Positions 1 to 7,390 of a DNA stretch of 19,736 nucleotides are shown piece by piece (position 1 is the first letter of the stretch; every line of letters starts with the position of its first letter). A program made the position numbers and the translations under genes. The stretch is from CAVPEW01 sp050247895. GTDB lineage: Bacteria > Actinomycetota > Acidimicrobiia > Acidimicrobiales > VFJN01. The stretch covers positions 1 to 19,736 of the forward strand of contig JBFWTJ010000025.1 in assembly GCA_050247895.1 (NCBI GenBank). The letters are read 5' to 3'. The notes beneath the pieces were generated by a model. It was not told the origin of the DNA, made no database searches, and saw nothing but the letters and a program-made list of their open reading frames with translations.

Positions 1-662
1 GGGGCCAGCTCGAAGGTCGCCGCGGTGACCACGCCGAACTGGCCCCCGGTCCCCACGAAGAGCTGCTTGAGGTCGACCCCGGTGTTGTCCTTGCGCAGGC
101 CCGACAGGTCCTCGAGCACCGTGGCGCCCTCGTCGGGCAGGACGACCTCCAGGCCCAGGACCCGGTGCCGCACGTCGCCGTAGCCGATCATCCGGGTCCC
201 GCCGGTGTTGGTCGACACCATGCCGCCCACCGCCGGGTCCGACCCCAGGTCGATGGGCAGCACCAGGCCCTCGGGGGCCAGGCGCTCGTTCAGCGCGTCG
301 AGGGTCCATCCCGCGCTGACCGTCAGCGTGCGGTTCACCGCGTCCAGCTCGAAGCGCTCCCGGCACAGCTCCAGGCTGAGCACCCCGGTGGTCCCCGAGC
401 CGTCGGGGAACCCGGCGTGGACCAGGCCGGTGTTGGCCCCCTGGGCCACCAGGCCGACCTCGTGGCGGTGGGCCCACCGCAGCACGGCACGGACCTCGGC
501 GGTGGTGCGGGGCCGGGCCACGAAGGCCGCCGCGCCCCTCGTGCCGTCGAACGGCGCGCGCTCGTAGCGCTCCAGCCCGTCGGCCGGCCCGAGCAGCTGC
601 CCGGGCCCCAGCGACGCCGCCAGCTCGGCGAGCACGTCCTGCGTCGGCGCGCGGCGACCCAT
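1..662 (-). CDS. FAD-linked 2-hydroxyacid dehydrogenase (D2HGDH/GlcD-like), 3' end cut off by window
   Basis: The first 220 codons of a flavoprotein that runs off the left edge. The visible part matches the PCMH-type FAD-binding domain of D-2-hydroxyglutarate/D-lactate dehydrogenases. Recognisable blocks in order are QGANTGL, LPIDLGSDPAVGGMVSTNTGG, RYG-like GYGDVRHRVLGLEVVLPDE, LRKDNTGVDLKQLF and GTGGQFGVVT, which bind FAD in this family. The family oxidises D-2-hydroxyacids to 2-oxoacids and passes electrons to an acceptor other than oxygen. The usual GSEGTLGI motif reads GTGGQFGV here. The C-terminal cap/substrate domain lies outside the window, so the substrate cannot be inferred. The ATG at 662 is preceded by a GAGGGGGTGGGG purine run, supporting this start. 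The gene diverges from the SnoaL-like gene at 756. Confidence 0.88.
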   Translation of the reverse strand, partial: MGRRAPTQDVLAELAASLGPGQLLGPADGLERYERAPFDGTRGAAAFVARPRTTAEVRAVLRWAHRHEVGLVAQGANTGLVHAGFPDGSGTTGVLSLELCRERFELDAVNRTLTVSAGWTLDALNERLAPEGLVLPIDLGSDPAVGGMVSTNTGGTRMIGYGDVRHRVLGLEVVLPDEGATVLEDLSGLRKDNTGVDLKQLFVGTGGQFGVVTAATFELA

Positions 663-755
663 CCCCACCCCCTCGTGCCCCGGCGGGGCCCTAGCCGACA
701 ATATCGAACGGAAAACGGCAGGTGTAAGGTCACCGCGATCGAGGAGGGGGCCCAG

Positions 756-1310
756 GTGGACGACGTCGAGAGGCTGCGCGCCGAGCGCGACATCTACGCG
801 GTGATGACCCGCTACGCCCGGGGCGTGGACCGGGTCGACCCCGACCTCATCCGGTCCTGCTACCACCCCGACGCCACCGACGACCACGGCAGCTACCGGG
901 GTGACGTCGAGGGCTTCGTGACCTGGGTCTGCGACCTCATCGGCTCGATGGAGATCTGCCAGCACGTCGTCAACAACTTCAGCGTGGACGTCCAGGGCGA
1001 CCGGGCCGTGGCCGAGACCTACATGTCGTCCCACGCCCGGGTGCGCGACGACGGGGGCCGCACCCTCAACCGGATCACCGACGTGCGGTTCCTCGACCGC
1101 CTCGAGCGCCGCGACGGTGGGCCCTGGCTCATCGCCCGGCGCACCGTGGTCTTCGACTGGATCCAGGTCTGGCCCTCCGAGCCGTACGTGCCGGCCGGCG
1201 TCGCCGGGGCCCAGGGCGGCGAGGACCCCTCCGCCGCCTTCCTGGCCGACTGGCGGGCCGAGACCGGCTCCGGCGCGGCCTGGCTGGCCGGACCCGTGGC
1301 GTCCCGCTGA
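756..1310 (+). CDS. SnoaL-like / NTF2-fold protein
   Basis: A 184-residue protein of the SnoaL_4-like (NTF2-fold) group. Typical features are the N-terminal helix with DIYAVMTRYARGVDRVD (about 12-28), then YHPDATDDHGSYRG (36-49), and a C-terminal strand pair WLIARRTVVFDW. Relatives are small alpha+beta-barrel proteins acting as cyclases, isomerases, hydratases or ring-hydroxylating-oxygenase beta-like subunits; the exact reaction cannot be read from sequence. The open frame extends far upstream to 165, but that part is antisense to the FAD gene. The GTG at 756 has a strong GAGGAGGGG at 741-749 and begins just where family homology begins. It is followed by one base and then the FMN dehydrogenase gene, so the two are likely co-transcribed. 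Confidence 0.85.
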   Translation: MDDVERLRAERDIYAVMTRYARGVDRVDPDLIRSCYHPDATDDHGSYRGDVEGFVTWVCDLIGSMEICQHVVNNFSVDVQGDRAVAETYMSSHARVRDDGGRTLNRITDVRFLDRLERRDGGPWLIARRTVVFDWIQVWPSEPYVPAGVAGAQGGEDPSAAFLADWRAETGSGAAWLAGPVASR

Positions 1311-1311
1311 G

Positions 1312-2532
1312 GTGGGCGTCCTCGACACCATCCGCTCGGTCGTCCGGCTCCGGCCGATCGAGCTCGACGGGCCGACCCGGCGCCTGCGCGGCGCGGCCAC
1401 GATCGAGGACCTGCGGGTCCGGGCCCGCCGGCGCCTGCCCCGCGGCGTGTTCGACTACATCGACGGCGGCTCGGACGGCGAGCGCACCCTGGCCGCCAAC
1501 GCCGCCGCGCTGGCCGGCATCGAGCTGCACCCCCGGGTCCTGGTCGGGGTCGGCTCGGTCGACACCCGCACGAGCGTGCTGGGCCGCGAGCTGCCCCTGC
1601 CCCTGGTCATGGCCCCGACCGGCATGTCGCGCATCGCCCACCCCGACGGCGAGCTCGCCGTGGCCCGGGCCGCGGCCCGCAACGGCCTGCCCTACACGCT
1701 GTCGACGGTGTCCACCCGCACCATCGAGGAGGTCGCCGAGGCCGGCACCGGGCCGAGGTGGTTCCAGCTCTACCTCCCCCACGACCGCGGCCTGGGCCGG
1801 GCCCTCGTCGAGCGGGCCGCCGCGGCCGGCTACGAGGTGCTCGCCCTCACCGTCGACACCCCGGTCCTGGGCCGCCGCAACCGCGACGTGCGCCAGGGCG
1901 TGACGCTGCCCCCCTCGCTGGGCCTGCGCACCCTGATCGACGGCCTGGTCCACCCGGCGTGGACCTGGGAGTTCGTGCGCTCCGAGCCGATGGGGTTCGC
2001 CAACCTCGCCCCCGGCGCGTCGTCCTACGAGGCCGCCGCGGGCGCCTCGGCCACCGTCGGCAACGTGTTCGACCCCGACCTGAGCTGGTCCGACGTCGAG
2101 TGGCTCCGCTCGATCTGGGACGGTCCCCTGCTCCTCAAGGGCGTCCAGAGCCCCGCCGACGCCGTCCTGGCCGCCGACCACGGGGTGGACGGCGTGGTCG
2201 TCTCCAACCACGGCGGTCGCCAGCTCGACACCGCGCCCCCCGCCATCACCTCCCTCGGCCCGATCGTGGACGCGGCCGGCGACCGGCTCGAGGTCCTCTT
2301 CGACAGCGGCATCCGCTACGGGAGCGACGTCGTCAAGGCCCTGGCCCTCGGGGCCCGGGCCTGCCTGGTCGGCCGGGCCTACCTCTACGGCCTGGGCGTG
2401 GCCGGCGAGAAGGGCGTCGACCACGCCATCGGGCTGCTGCGCGACGACGTCGTGCGCACCATGGCCCTGCTCGGCGTCACCTCGGTCGCGGGGTTGACCC
2501 GGGCCGTCCTCGAACCGGCGACCGGGACCTGA
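1312..2532 (+). CDS. FMN-dependent alpha-hydroxyacid oxidase/dehydrogenase
   Basis: A 406-residue TIM-barrel flavoenzyme of the glycolate oxidase / L-lactate dehydrogenase family, oxidising L-2-hydroxyacids to 2-oxoacids. All catalytic positions are present by comparison with spinach glycolate oxidase: Tyr49 (VFDY), Tyr154 in WFQLYL, Asp182 in LTVDTP, Lys276 in LLLKGV, and His300/Arg303 in SNHGGRQLD. The FMN phosphate-binding DSGIRYG and GARACLVGRAYLYG blocks follow. The normal GAxDExT turn reads GGSDGERT, so it is divergent but probably functional. The GTG at 1312 is one base after the preceding stop (1310), suggesting translational coupling. An in-frame extension to 1117 would overlap the SnoaL gene and is unlikely. 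It ends one base before the stop of the convergent hydratase gene. Mycofactocin MftD is a distant family member, but no mycofactocin genes are visible. Confidence 0.92.
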   Translation: MGVLDTIRSVVRLRPIELDGPTRRLRGAATIEDLRVRARRRLPRGVFDYIDGGSDGERTLAANAAALAGIELHPRVLVGVGSVDTRTSVLGRELPLPLVMAPTGMSRIAHPDGELAVARAAARNGLPYTLSTVSTRTIEEVAEAGTGPRWFQLYLPHDRGLGRALVERAAAAGYEVLALTVDTPVLGRRNRDVRQGVTLPPSLGLRTLIDGLVHPAWTWEFVRSEPMGFANLAPGASSYEAAAGASATVGNVFDPDLSWSDVEWLRSIWDGPLLLKGVQSPADAVLAADHGVDGVVVSNHGGRQLDTAPPAITSLGPIVDAAGDRLEVLFDSGIRYGSDVVKALALGARACLVGRAYLYGLGVAGEKGVDHAIGLLRDDVVRTMALLGVTSVAGLTRAVLEPATGT

Positions 2533-2533
2533 G

Positions 2534-3280
2534 TCAGCGGAAGCGGACCTCGACCGAGCCGACGCCCTCGACCTCGGCCCGCCAGGTGCCGGGCGCGGTC
2601 ACCTCGAGCGCGGCGAAGGCCCCGGTGACCACGGCCTGGCCGGCCTCCAGGCCCAGGCCGTAGCGGTCGAGCGTGGCGCAGATGCGGGCCAGCGACAGGT
2701 AGGGGTCGTCGAGGTAGCCCTCGGCCGACCCCCGGCCGCGCTCCTGGCCGTCCTGGGCGATCGTGGCCGACACCGCTCCCAGGTCCACGCCCTCGGGCGA
2801 GCGCTCCTCCCCCACGACGATCCCCCAGTTGCCCATGTTGTCCGCGGCCATGAGCGGCAGCGACAGGGGCACGCGGACGTCGCAGACCTCGAACGCGGCG
2901 GCGACGCCGCGCACCGCGGCCCGAGCCTGCTCGGCGGTGACGTCGGGGCCCGACAGCGGGCTGCCCAGGACCAGGGCGATCTCGTTCTCCAGGCGGCAGT
3001 CGACCAGGCCGGCCAGCTCGATCTCGTCGCCGCTGCGCAGCACCCGCTCGGCGGGCACGAAGCCGAAGGGCCGGAAGCCGTCGGCGAACAGGTCCCGCCC
3101 GGCCCCGGCGCTGAAGCCGACCTTCCAACCGCCCACCGTCGACCCCGCGGCCTGCCAGCGGGCCAGCACCCCGGCGCTCACGGCCAGGCCGGCGGGCACG
3201 TCGGCCGGCGCGTCGTCCTCGGTCAGGGACACCTCGCCGCCCCGCTGGAGCGCGAAGACCCGATCGGCCAGGTCGCTCAC
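2534..3280 (-). CDS. 2-keto-4-pentenoate hydratase family (MhpD-like)
   Basis: A 248-residue protein of the MhpD/XylJ/FAA-hydrolase superfamily. These enzymes hydrate 2-hydroxypenta-2,4-dienoates after meta-cleavage of aromatic rings, or act as 4-oxalocrotonate decarboxylases. Visible landmarks are GGWKVGFSA (about 50-58), the metal-binding LENEIA (Glu98 and Glu100), and AAFEVCDVR (Glu131), consistent with the acidic metal site of the family. The GTG start at 3280 overlaps the TGA of the upstream LLM gene in a GTGA arrangement, which fixes the start and implies translational coupling. A longer frame to 3466 lies inside the LLM gene and is rejected. No ring-cleavage dioxygenase or aldolase partner is visible, so hydratase versus decarboxylase is unresolved. 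Confidence 0.88.
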   Translation of the reverse strand: MSDLADRVFALQRGGEVSLTEDDAPADVPAGLAVSAGVLARWQAAGSTVGGWKVGFSAGAGRDLFADGFRPFGFVPAERVLRSGDEIELAGLVDCRLENEIALVLGSPLSGPDVTAEQARAAVRGVAAAFEVCDVRVPLSLPLMAADNMGNWGIVVGEERSPEGVDLGAVSATIAQDGQERGRGSAEGYLDDPYLSLARICATLDRYGLGLEAGQAVVTGAFAALEVTAPGTWRAEVEGVGSVEVRFR

Positions 3281-4371
3281 GACGCACCGCCGTCGGACCG
3301 GCTGGCCGACACCCGCGCGATCAGGTCGATCACCGTGCCGAACCGGGCCATCGCCGCCGCCTTCTCGTCGTCGGCCGCCCGCACCAGGCGGTGGCGGGAG
3401 CCGCCCGAGGCCATGAGGATGTTCTCCTCGACCAGGCCGTCGTAGTCGGCCAGGCGCTTCACGCACTCGTCGGGCGTGCCGGTGATGGTCAGCTCCTCGA
3501 TGAGCTCGTCGGGGACGATCGCCGCCGCCGCGTCGCGGTTCCCGTCGGCCTGGAGGGCCAGGATCTGGTCCAGCACCGCGCCGTACCCCTGCTCGCGCAG
3601 GGTGTGCTCGTACTGCCGGTGGGGCTTGGGGTGGAACAGGTCGACCACCGCGTAGCGCGACACCTCGTAGGCGGCCTCGCGGTCCTCATCGATGCTGGTG
3701 AACTGGGCCACCATGGCGCCGAAGTCGGCCGGGTCGCGACCCGACGCCTCCACCGCCTCGTGCACCGCGGGCAGCACCGTGGAGGCCAGGAAGTCACGGC
3801 CCTGGAGCGAGCCCAGCGCGATCCCGTCGGCCACGCGCCCCGCGACGCGGCGCATCTTGGGGAACAGCGCGGCCAGGTAGACCGGCACCGAGGGCCGGGC
3901 CGAGTCGGCCTGGGGCATCCAGTGGCTCATGGCGTGGATCTCGCCCTCGAACTCCACCGACTGCCCGGGCGTCGCGGCCAGGATGAGCCGCAGCAGCTCG
4001 ACGTACTCGGCCAGCTTGCGCAGCGGCCGTGCCGTCTCGAGGTTCTGGTACACGCGGTTGGTGAACACGTTGCCGCTGCCCACCCCCAGCACCAGGCGGC
4101 CACCGGAGAGGTCGTCGAGGTCGCGGGCCTCCATCCCGGCGATGAACGGGCTGCGCCCGTAGGCGTTGATCACGTAGGTCCCCAGCCGGACCCGTTCGGT
4201 GGCGGTGGCGATGGCGGCCAGGGGCACGAAGCCCGAGCGCCACGCCTCCACGCTGAACACGCTGGCCGCGCCGGCCCCCTCGGCCCTCCGGGCCAGCTCG
4301 ACCATGTCCGCCACGGTCATGTTGCCGCCGGTCAGGATCAAGCTCGCACCGGCGTGCGGTTCGGTCACCAT
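3277..4371 (-). CDS. LLM-class flavin/F420-dependent oxidoreductase
   Basis: A luciferase-like monooxygenase family TIM-barrel of 364 residues. Family signatures include the N-terminal strand ASLILTGGNMTVADMVELARRAEGAGAASV, TATERVRLGTYVINAYGRSPF, and DLDDLSGGRLVLGVGSGN. The C-terminal part contains LTITGTPDECVKRLADY, typical of actinobacterial LLM proteins. Members reduce or monooxygenate substrates with reduced FMN or coenzyme F420; which cofactor is used cannot be decided here. I chose the ATG at 4371, preceded by a GAGGGGGGCGAGGACG purine run. An in-frame ATG at 4416 lacks a binding site and lies within the hairpin loop at 4401-4430. Its stop overlaps the start of the hydratase gene by 4 bp. 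It lies downstream of the first receptor gene and might receive read-through transcription past the hairpin. Confidence 0.88.
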   Translation of the reverse strand: MVTEPHAGASLILTGGNMTVADMVELARRAEGAGAASVFSVEAWRSGFVPLAAIATATERVRLGTYVINAYGRSPFIAGMEARDLDDLSGGRLVLGVGSGNVFTNRVYQNLETARPLRKLAEYVELLRLILAATPGQSVEFEGEIHAMSHWMPQADSARPSVPVYLAALFPKMRRVAGRVADGIALGSLQGRDFLASTVLPAVHEAVEASGRDPADFGAMVAQFTSIDEDREAAYEVSRYAVVDLFHPKPHRQYEHTLREQGYGAVLDQILALQADGNRDAAAAIVPDELIEELTITGTPDECVKRLADYDGLVEENILMASGGSRHRLVRAADDEKAAAMARFGTVIDLIARVSASRSDGGAS

Positions 4372-4400
4372 CGTCCTCGCCCCCCTCTGTCCAACGGAAG

Positions 4401-4430
4401 GGGGCGGCACCTGCACGCAGGCGCCGCCCC
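4401..4430 (-). terminator. GC-rich hairpin downstream of first receptor gene
   Basis: GGGGCGGC at 4401-4408 pairs with GCCGCCCC at 4423-4430. After a 1x1 mismatch, an inner CCTG/CAGG stem (4410-4413 with 4418-4421) closes a CACG loop. The structure begins 26 bases beyond the receptor stop. There is no T-tract on the transcribed strand, so it may be a weak terminator or a 3' mRNA stabiliser that lets some transcription enter the LLM gene. Confidence 0.6.
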
Positions 4431-4455
4431 TCCCTCCCGTTCGTCTGTCGTTTGC

Positions 4456-5775
4456 CTACTTGCCCGCCGGCAGGCCGCCGGCAAACCAGGTGATCCCGGA
4501 CTCCTTGGAGACGTAGTCGCTCTCCTTGGCGTCCTCGCCGATCAGGACCAGGCCCTCGCCGTCGAACTGCACGATGGCGTTGTACGGGTTCCACACCCGC
4601 GGCATGCCCTCCGGCGCGTTGTCCGGCGACAGCGAGTGGACCAGGAACACCTTCTCGGGCGGCGAGGCCAGGGCCTCGGCCAGCGCCTCGCTGGTGACCT
4701 CGTCCAGGCTGGCGGCCACGTCGACGAAGTACTGGATCGACGACGCCGCCACCAGCGACGCCGCGCCCCGCTCGAGGTCGTCCGAGGCGTACTCGTCCAT
4801 GACCTCGTTGTAGAGCTTCACGTCCTCGTTGTCGTCCATCGTGGGCGGCAGGGTCGGGATCGAGAAGATCACGCCCTCGAGCACGTCGCCCGCGGTGTCG
4901 AACACGGCCTGGGTCGCGCCCTGGCTGGTCCCGGTCACCACGCCCTCGTAGCCGACCACGTCGATGGCCTGGTACATGCGGGGCGCCACGCCCTCGCCGC
5001 AGCCGCAGATGAGGCCGTCGGGGTTGGCGCTCTTGACCTGGCTCAGCGTGGGCACGAAGTCGGCCGCCGCGGCGTCGTAGTAGGTGGCGTCGAAGTCCTC
5101 GCCGCCCAGCGTCGGCCAGATCTTGGCCAGGTTGTCGCCCACGCCCCGCGACGAGGGGGTGTCGGCCCCCACGTAGTGGGCGCTCTTGGCGCCGCCGGCG
5201 GCCAGGTACACGGCCAGCGACGGGTAGGAGCCCGACGAACCGGCGGTGGTCGGGAAGTTCAGCTCGCTGGTGAACTCGGCCGGGGTGATCGGGTAGCCAC
5301 CGACGTTGGGGACGCCGGCCTCCTCCACGGTGGGCAGCGCGTTGGCCCCGAAGGCCAGCGAGGCGTTGCCCACGAAGGCCACCACGCCCTCGTCGAGCAG
5401 GTCCTGGGCGCACTGGAGCGAGCGACCCGGGTCGCCCTCGTCGTCGCAGTAGTCGTACTCGAGCGGACGCCCGCCGATGCCGCCCTCGTCGTTGACGTGC
5501 TCGACCCAGGCCTCGATGGTCTGGCGCACGGCGTCGTTGGACCAGGCCGGGTTCTTGATGGTCAGGACCGAGGCGATCTTGATCGGCTCGCCCGTGGGCG
5601 CCTCACCGCCCTCGGACCCCGAGCCCCCGTCCTCCTCGGACCCCGAGCCGGTCGAGCCCTCGTCGTCGTCGTCACCGCACGCCGCGGCCACCAGGCCGAG
5701 CAGGGCGAACAGCGCCAGCACCAGCCGCCACGTCCGCCGGCCCGAGCCGGTCGCCCCCTGTCCTTGCAATGCCAC
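4456..5775 (-). CDS. Liv-type ABC substrate-binding lipoprotein, copy 1
   Basis: A 439-residue periplasmic-binding-protein type I receptor (LivJ/LivK class) for the ABC importer encoded at 9830-13332. The N-terminus has basic residues (SGRRTWR), a hydrophobic segment and a lipobox-like LVAAAC with Cys33. Then comes an Asp-rich and Ser/Gly/Glu-rich linker typical of actinobacterial lipoproteins. The mature fold begins near EPIKIASVLTIKNPAW. Cysteines in DYCDDEG and SLQCAQD could form a disulfide, and this copy has two extra cysteines in LICGCGEG that copy 2 lacks. The GTG at 5775 has GGAGGGA six bases upstream; an in-frame GTG at 5790 has no comparable site. It has its own promoter-like motif at 5805-5838 and a hairpin after the stop. 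Ligands in this class include amino acids, amides, urea and aromatic acids; the ligand is unknown. Confidence 0.93.
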   Translation of the reverse strand: MALQGQGATGSGRRTWRLVLALFALLGLVAAACGDDDDEGSTGSGSEEDGGSGSEGGEAPTGEPIKIASVLTIKNPAWSNDAVRQTIEAWVEHVNDEGGIGGRPLEYDYCDDEGDPGRSLQCAQDLLDEGVVAFVGNASLAFGANALPTVEEAGVPNVGGYPITPAEFTSELNFPTTAGSSGSYPSLAVYLAAGGAKSAHYVGADTPSSRGVGDNLAKIWPTLGGEDFDATYYDAAAADFVPTLSQVKSANPDGLICGCGEGVAPRMYQAIDVVGYEGVVTGTSQGATQAVFDTAGDVLEGVIFSIPTLPPTMDDNEDVKLYNEVMDEYASDDLERGAASLVAASSIQYFVDVAASLDEVTSEALAEALASPPEKVFLVHSLSPDNAPEGMPRVWNPYNAIVQFDGEGLVLIGEDAKESDYVSKESGITWFAGGLPAGK

Positions 5776-5804
5776 GTCAGTTCCCTCCACTGCTCTTGAT
5801 GAGG

Positions 5805-5838
5805 TATCTAACGTAAGCCGTCAAGAAATTGCACGCAA
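5805..5838 (-). promoter_or_regulatory. Promoter with operator dyad, site A (receptor copy 1)
   Basis: Read on the plus strand, TCTAACGTAAGCCGTCAA (5807-5824) is one of three near-identical 18-mers in the window. It is an imperfect dyad, CTAACG-TAAGC-CGTCAA. On the minus strand a plausible -35 TTGCGT (5838-5833) is 17 bases from a -10-like TACGTT (5815-5810), so the dyad covers the -10 region. It sits about 30 bases upstream of the receptor start. Promoter and operator roles are inferred. Confidence 0.65.
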
Positions 5839-5852
5839 AACACCGGGCGCGG

Positions 5853-5888
5853 CGAGGGGCGGCGCTCCCTCCCGGGCGCCGCCCCTCG
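5853..5888 (-). terminator. Strong hairpin downstream of second receptor gene
   Basis: CGAGGGGCGGCGC (5853-5865) and GCGCCGCCCCTCG (5876-5888) form a perfect 13-bp stem with a 10-base loop, 29 bases after the receptor stop. The minus-strand sequence after the stem includes a short TGTTTTG run at about 5842-5836. It likely ends or stabilises the copy 2 transcript just before the promoter of copy 1. The GGGGCGGC core is shared with the hairpin at 4401-4430. Confidence 0.68.
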
Positions 5889-5917
5889 TACGAGCCGCTC
5901 GCGGTGGCCGCGGCTTG

Positions 5918-7240
5918 CTACTTCTTGGCCGGCAGGCCGCCGGCGAACCAGGTGACGCCGGCCTCCTTGGAGATGTAGTCGCTGTCCTTGGCGTCCTCGC
6001 CGATCAGGACCAGGCCCTCGCCGTCGAACTGCACGATGGCGTTGTACGGGTTCCACACCCGCGGCATGCCCTCCGGTGCGGCGTCGGGCGACAGCGAGTG
6101 GACCAGGAACACCTTCTCGGGCGGCTCCTGGAGCGCCTCGAAGATCGACTCGCTGGTGATCTCGCCGTCGATGCCGCTGACCACGTCGACGAAGTACTGG
6201 ATCGACGACGCCGCCACCAGCGACGCCGCACCCCGCTCCAGGTCGGGCGCGTACTCGTCCATGACCTCGTTGTAGAGCTTCACGTCCTCGTGGTCGTCCA
6301 TCGTGGGCGGCAACGTCGGGATCGAGAAGATGACGCCCTCGAGCGCGTCGCCCGCGGTGTCGAACACGGCCTGGGTCGCGCCCTGGCTGGTCCCGGTCAC
6401 GATCCCGTCGTAGCCGACCACGTCGATCGCCTGGTACATGCGGGGCGCCGGGCCCTCGCCGGCACCGATGATCAGGCCGTCGGGCTTCTGGCTGTTGACC
6501 TGGCTGACGGTGGGCACGAAGTCGGCCGCGGCCGGGTCGTAGTAGGTCTCGGTCAGGCTGGCGCCGCCGAGGTTCTTCCAGACCGTCTGGAGGTTGGTGC
6601 CCACGCCCCGGGCCGCCGGGGTGTCGGAGCCGACCCAGGCGACGTCCTGGGCGCCCTGGCTGTACAGGTAGACGGCCAGCGACGGGTAGGAGCCCGACGA
6701 ACCGGCCGTGGTCGGGAAGTTGTACTCGCTGTTGAACTCGGCCGGCGTGATCGGGTAGCCGCCGACGTTGGGGATCTTCGCCTCCTCCACGGTGGGCAGC
6801 GCGTTGGCCCCGAAGGCCAGCGAGGCGTTGCCCACGAAGGCCACCACGCCCTCGTCGATGAAGTCCTGCACGCACTGGAGCGAACGGCCGGCGTCGCCCT
6901 CGTCGTCGCAGTGGTCGTACTCCAGCGGCCGGCCGCCGATGCCGCCGTCCTCGTTGACGTGCTCGACCCAGGCCTCGATGGTCTGGCGCACGGCGTCGTT
7001 GGACCAGGCCGGGTTCTTGATCGTCAGGACCGAGGCGATCTTGATCGGCTCGCCCGTGGGCTCGGTCGACCCACCGCCCGAGCCCTCGGAACCGGAGCCC
7101 TCTTCGGCCTCCGAGCCGGTCGAGGCATCGTCGTCGTCGTCACCGCAGGCCGCGGCGAGAAGGCCGAGCAAGGCGAACAGGGCCAACCCGAGCCTCCACC
7201 TTCGCCCGCGCCCGGACCGACCGTGCTGCATCCCACCCAT
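5918..7240 (-). CDS. Liv-type ABC substrate-binding lipoprotein, copy 2
   Basis: A 440-residue paralogue of the protein encoded at 4456-5775. It has RGRRWR, a hydrophobic segment and the lipobox-like LLAAAC (Cys32), followed by an Asp-rich and Ser/Gly/Glu-rich linker and the same type I binding fold. Long blocks are identical to copy 1, such as GEPIKIASVLTIKNPAWSND and the region around YQAIDVVGY to FSIPTLPPTMDD. A central block (VYLYSQGAQDVAWVGSDTPAARGVGTNLQTVWKN and following) and the segment before PPEKVFLVHS differ strongly, which suggests ligand specificity has changed. The copy 1 LICGCGEG cysteines are absent (LIIGAGEG). The ATG at 7240 follows AGGGGGG with good spacing. The gene has its own promoter-like site B and a terminator-like hairpin, so it is probably transcribed alone. 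Confidence 0.94.
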   Translation of the reverse strand: MGGMQHGRSGRGRRWRLGLALFALLGLLAAACGDDDDDASTGSEAEEGSGSEGSGGGSTEPTGEPIKIASVLTIKNPAWSNDAVRQTIEAWVEHVNEDGGIGGRPLEYDHCDDEGDAGRSLQCVQDFIDEGVVAFVGNASLAFGANALPTVEEAKIPNVGGYPITPAEFNSEYNFPTTAGSSGSYPSLAVYLYSQGAQDVAWVGSDTPAARGVGTNLQTVWKNLGGASLTETYYDPAAADFVPTVSQVNSQKPDGLIIGAGEGPAPRMYQAIDVVGYDGIVTGTSQGATQAVFDTAGDALEGVIFSIPTLPPTMDDHEDVKLYNEVMDEYAPDLERGAASLVAASSIQYFVDVVSGIDGEITSESIFEALQEPPEKVFLVHSLSPDAAPEGMPRVWNPYNAIVQFDGEGLVLIGEDAKDSDYISKEAGVTWFAGGLPAKK

Positions 7241-7358
7241 GGATCCCCCCTGTGTCTCTCTCTCGGTGTGAGAGGGATGGCCCGACCCGCCCGCCAGGGC
7301 GTACGGCCCTCGGGCCGCGATCGGTCGTGCTCCCCCCCGGGAAACGATGATCAGTTTT

Positions 7359-7390
7359 TCTAACGTAAACCGTCAACTCAAGGTCGTCAA
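7359..7390 (-). promoter_or_regulatory. Promoter with operator dyad, site B (receptor copy 2)
   Basis: The plus strand reads TCTAACGTAAACCGTCAA (7359-7376), one base different from sites A and C; the dyad is CTAACG-TAAAC-CGTCAA. On the minus strand TTGACG (7390-7385) lies exactly 17 bases before TACGTT (7367-7362), a good actinobacterial -35/-10 pair. The -35 overlaps the P450 stop codon. The predicted leader to the ATG at 7240 is about 115 bases. Function is inferred. Confidence 0.68.

Noticed and set aside
335..793. A 152-codon minus-strand open frame at the left end
   Set aside because: It is out of frame with the FAD-linked dehydrogenase, which has clear family motifs, and spans the intergenic region and the start of the SnoaL gene with Arg/Ser-rich low-complexity sequence.
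4372..4416. A longer LLM start at 4416
   Set aside because: No ribosome binding site, it falls in the hairpin loop, and the added residues do not resemble the family N-terminus.
3391..5799. An 802-codon open frame on the plus strand opposite the LLM and receptor genes
   Set aside because: Its product is rich in His, Arg, Gly and Val without recognisable domains, the usual antisense shadow in very GC-rich DNA. The minus-strand genes in the same place have clear family motifs.
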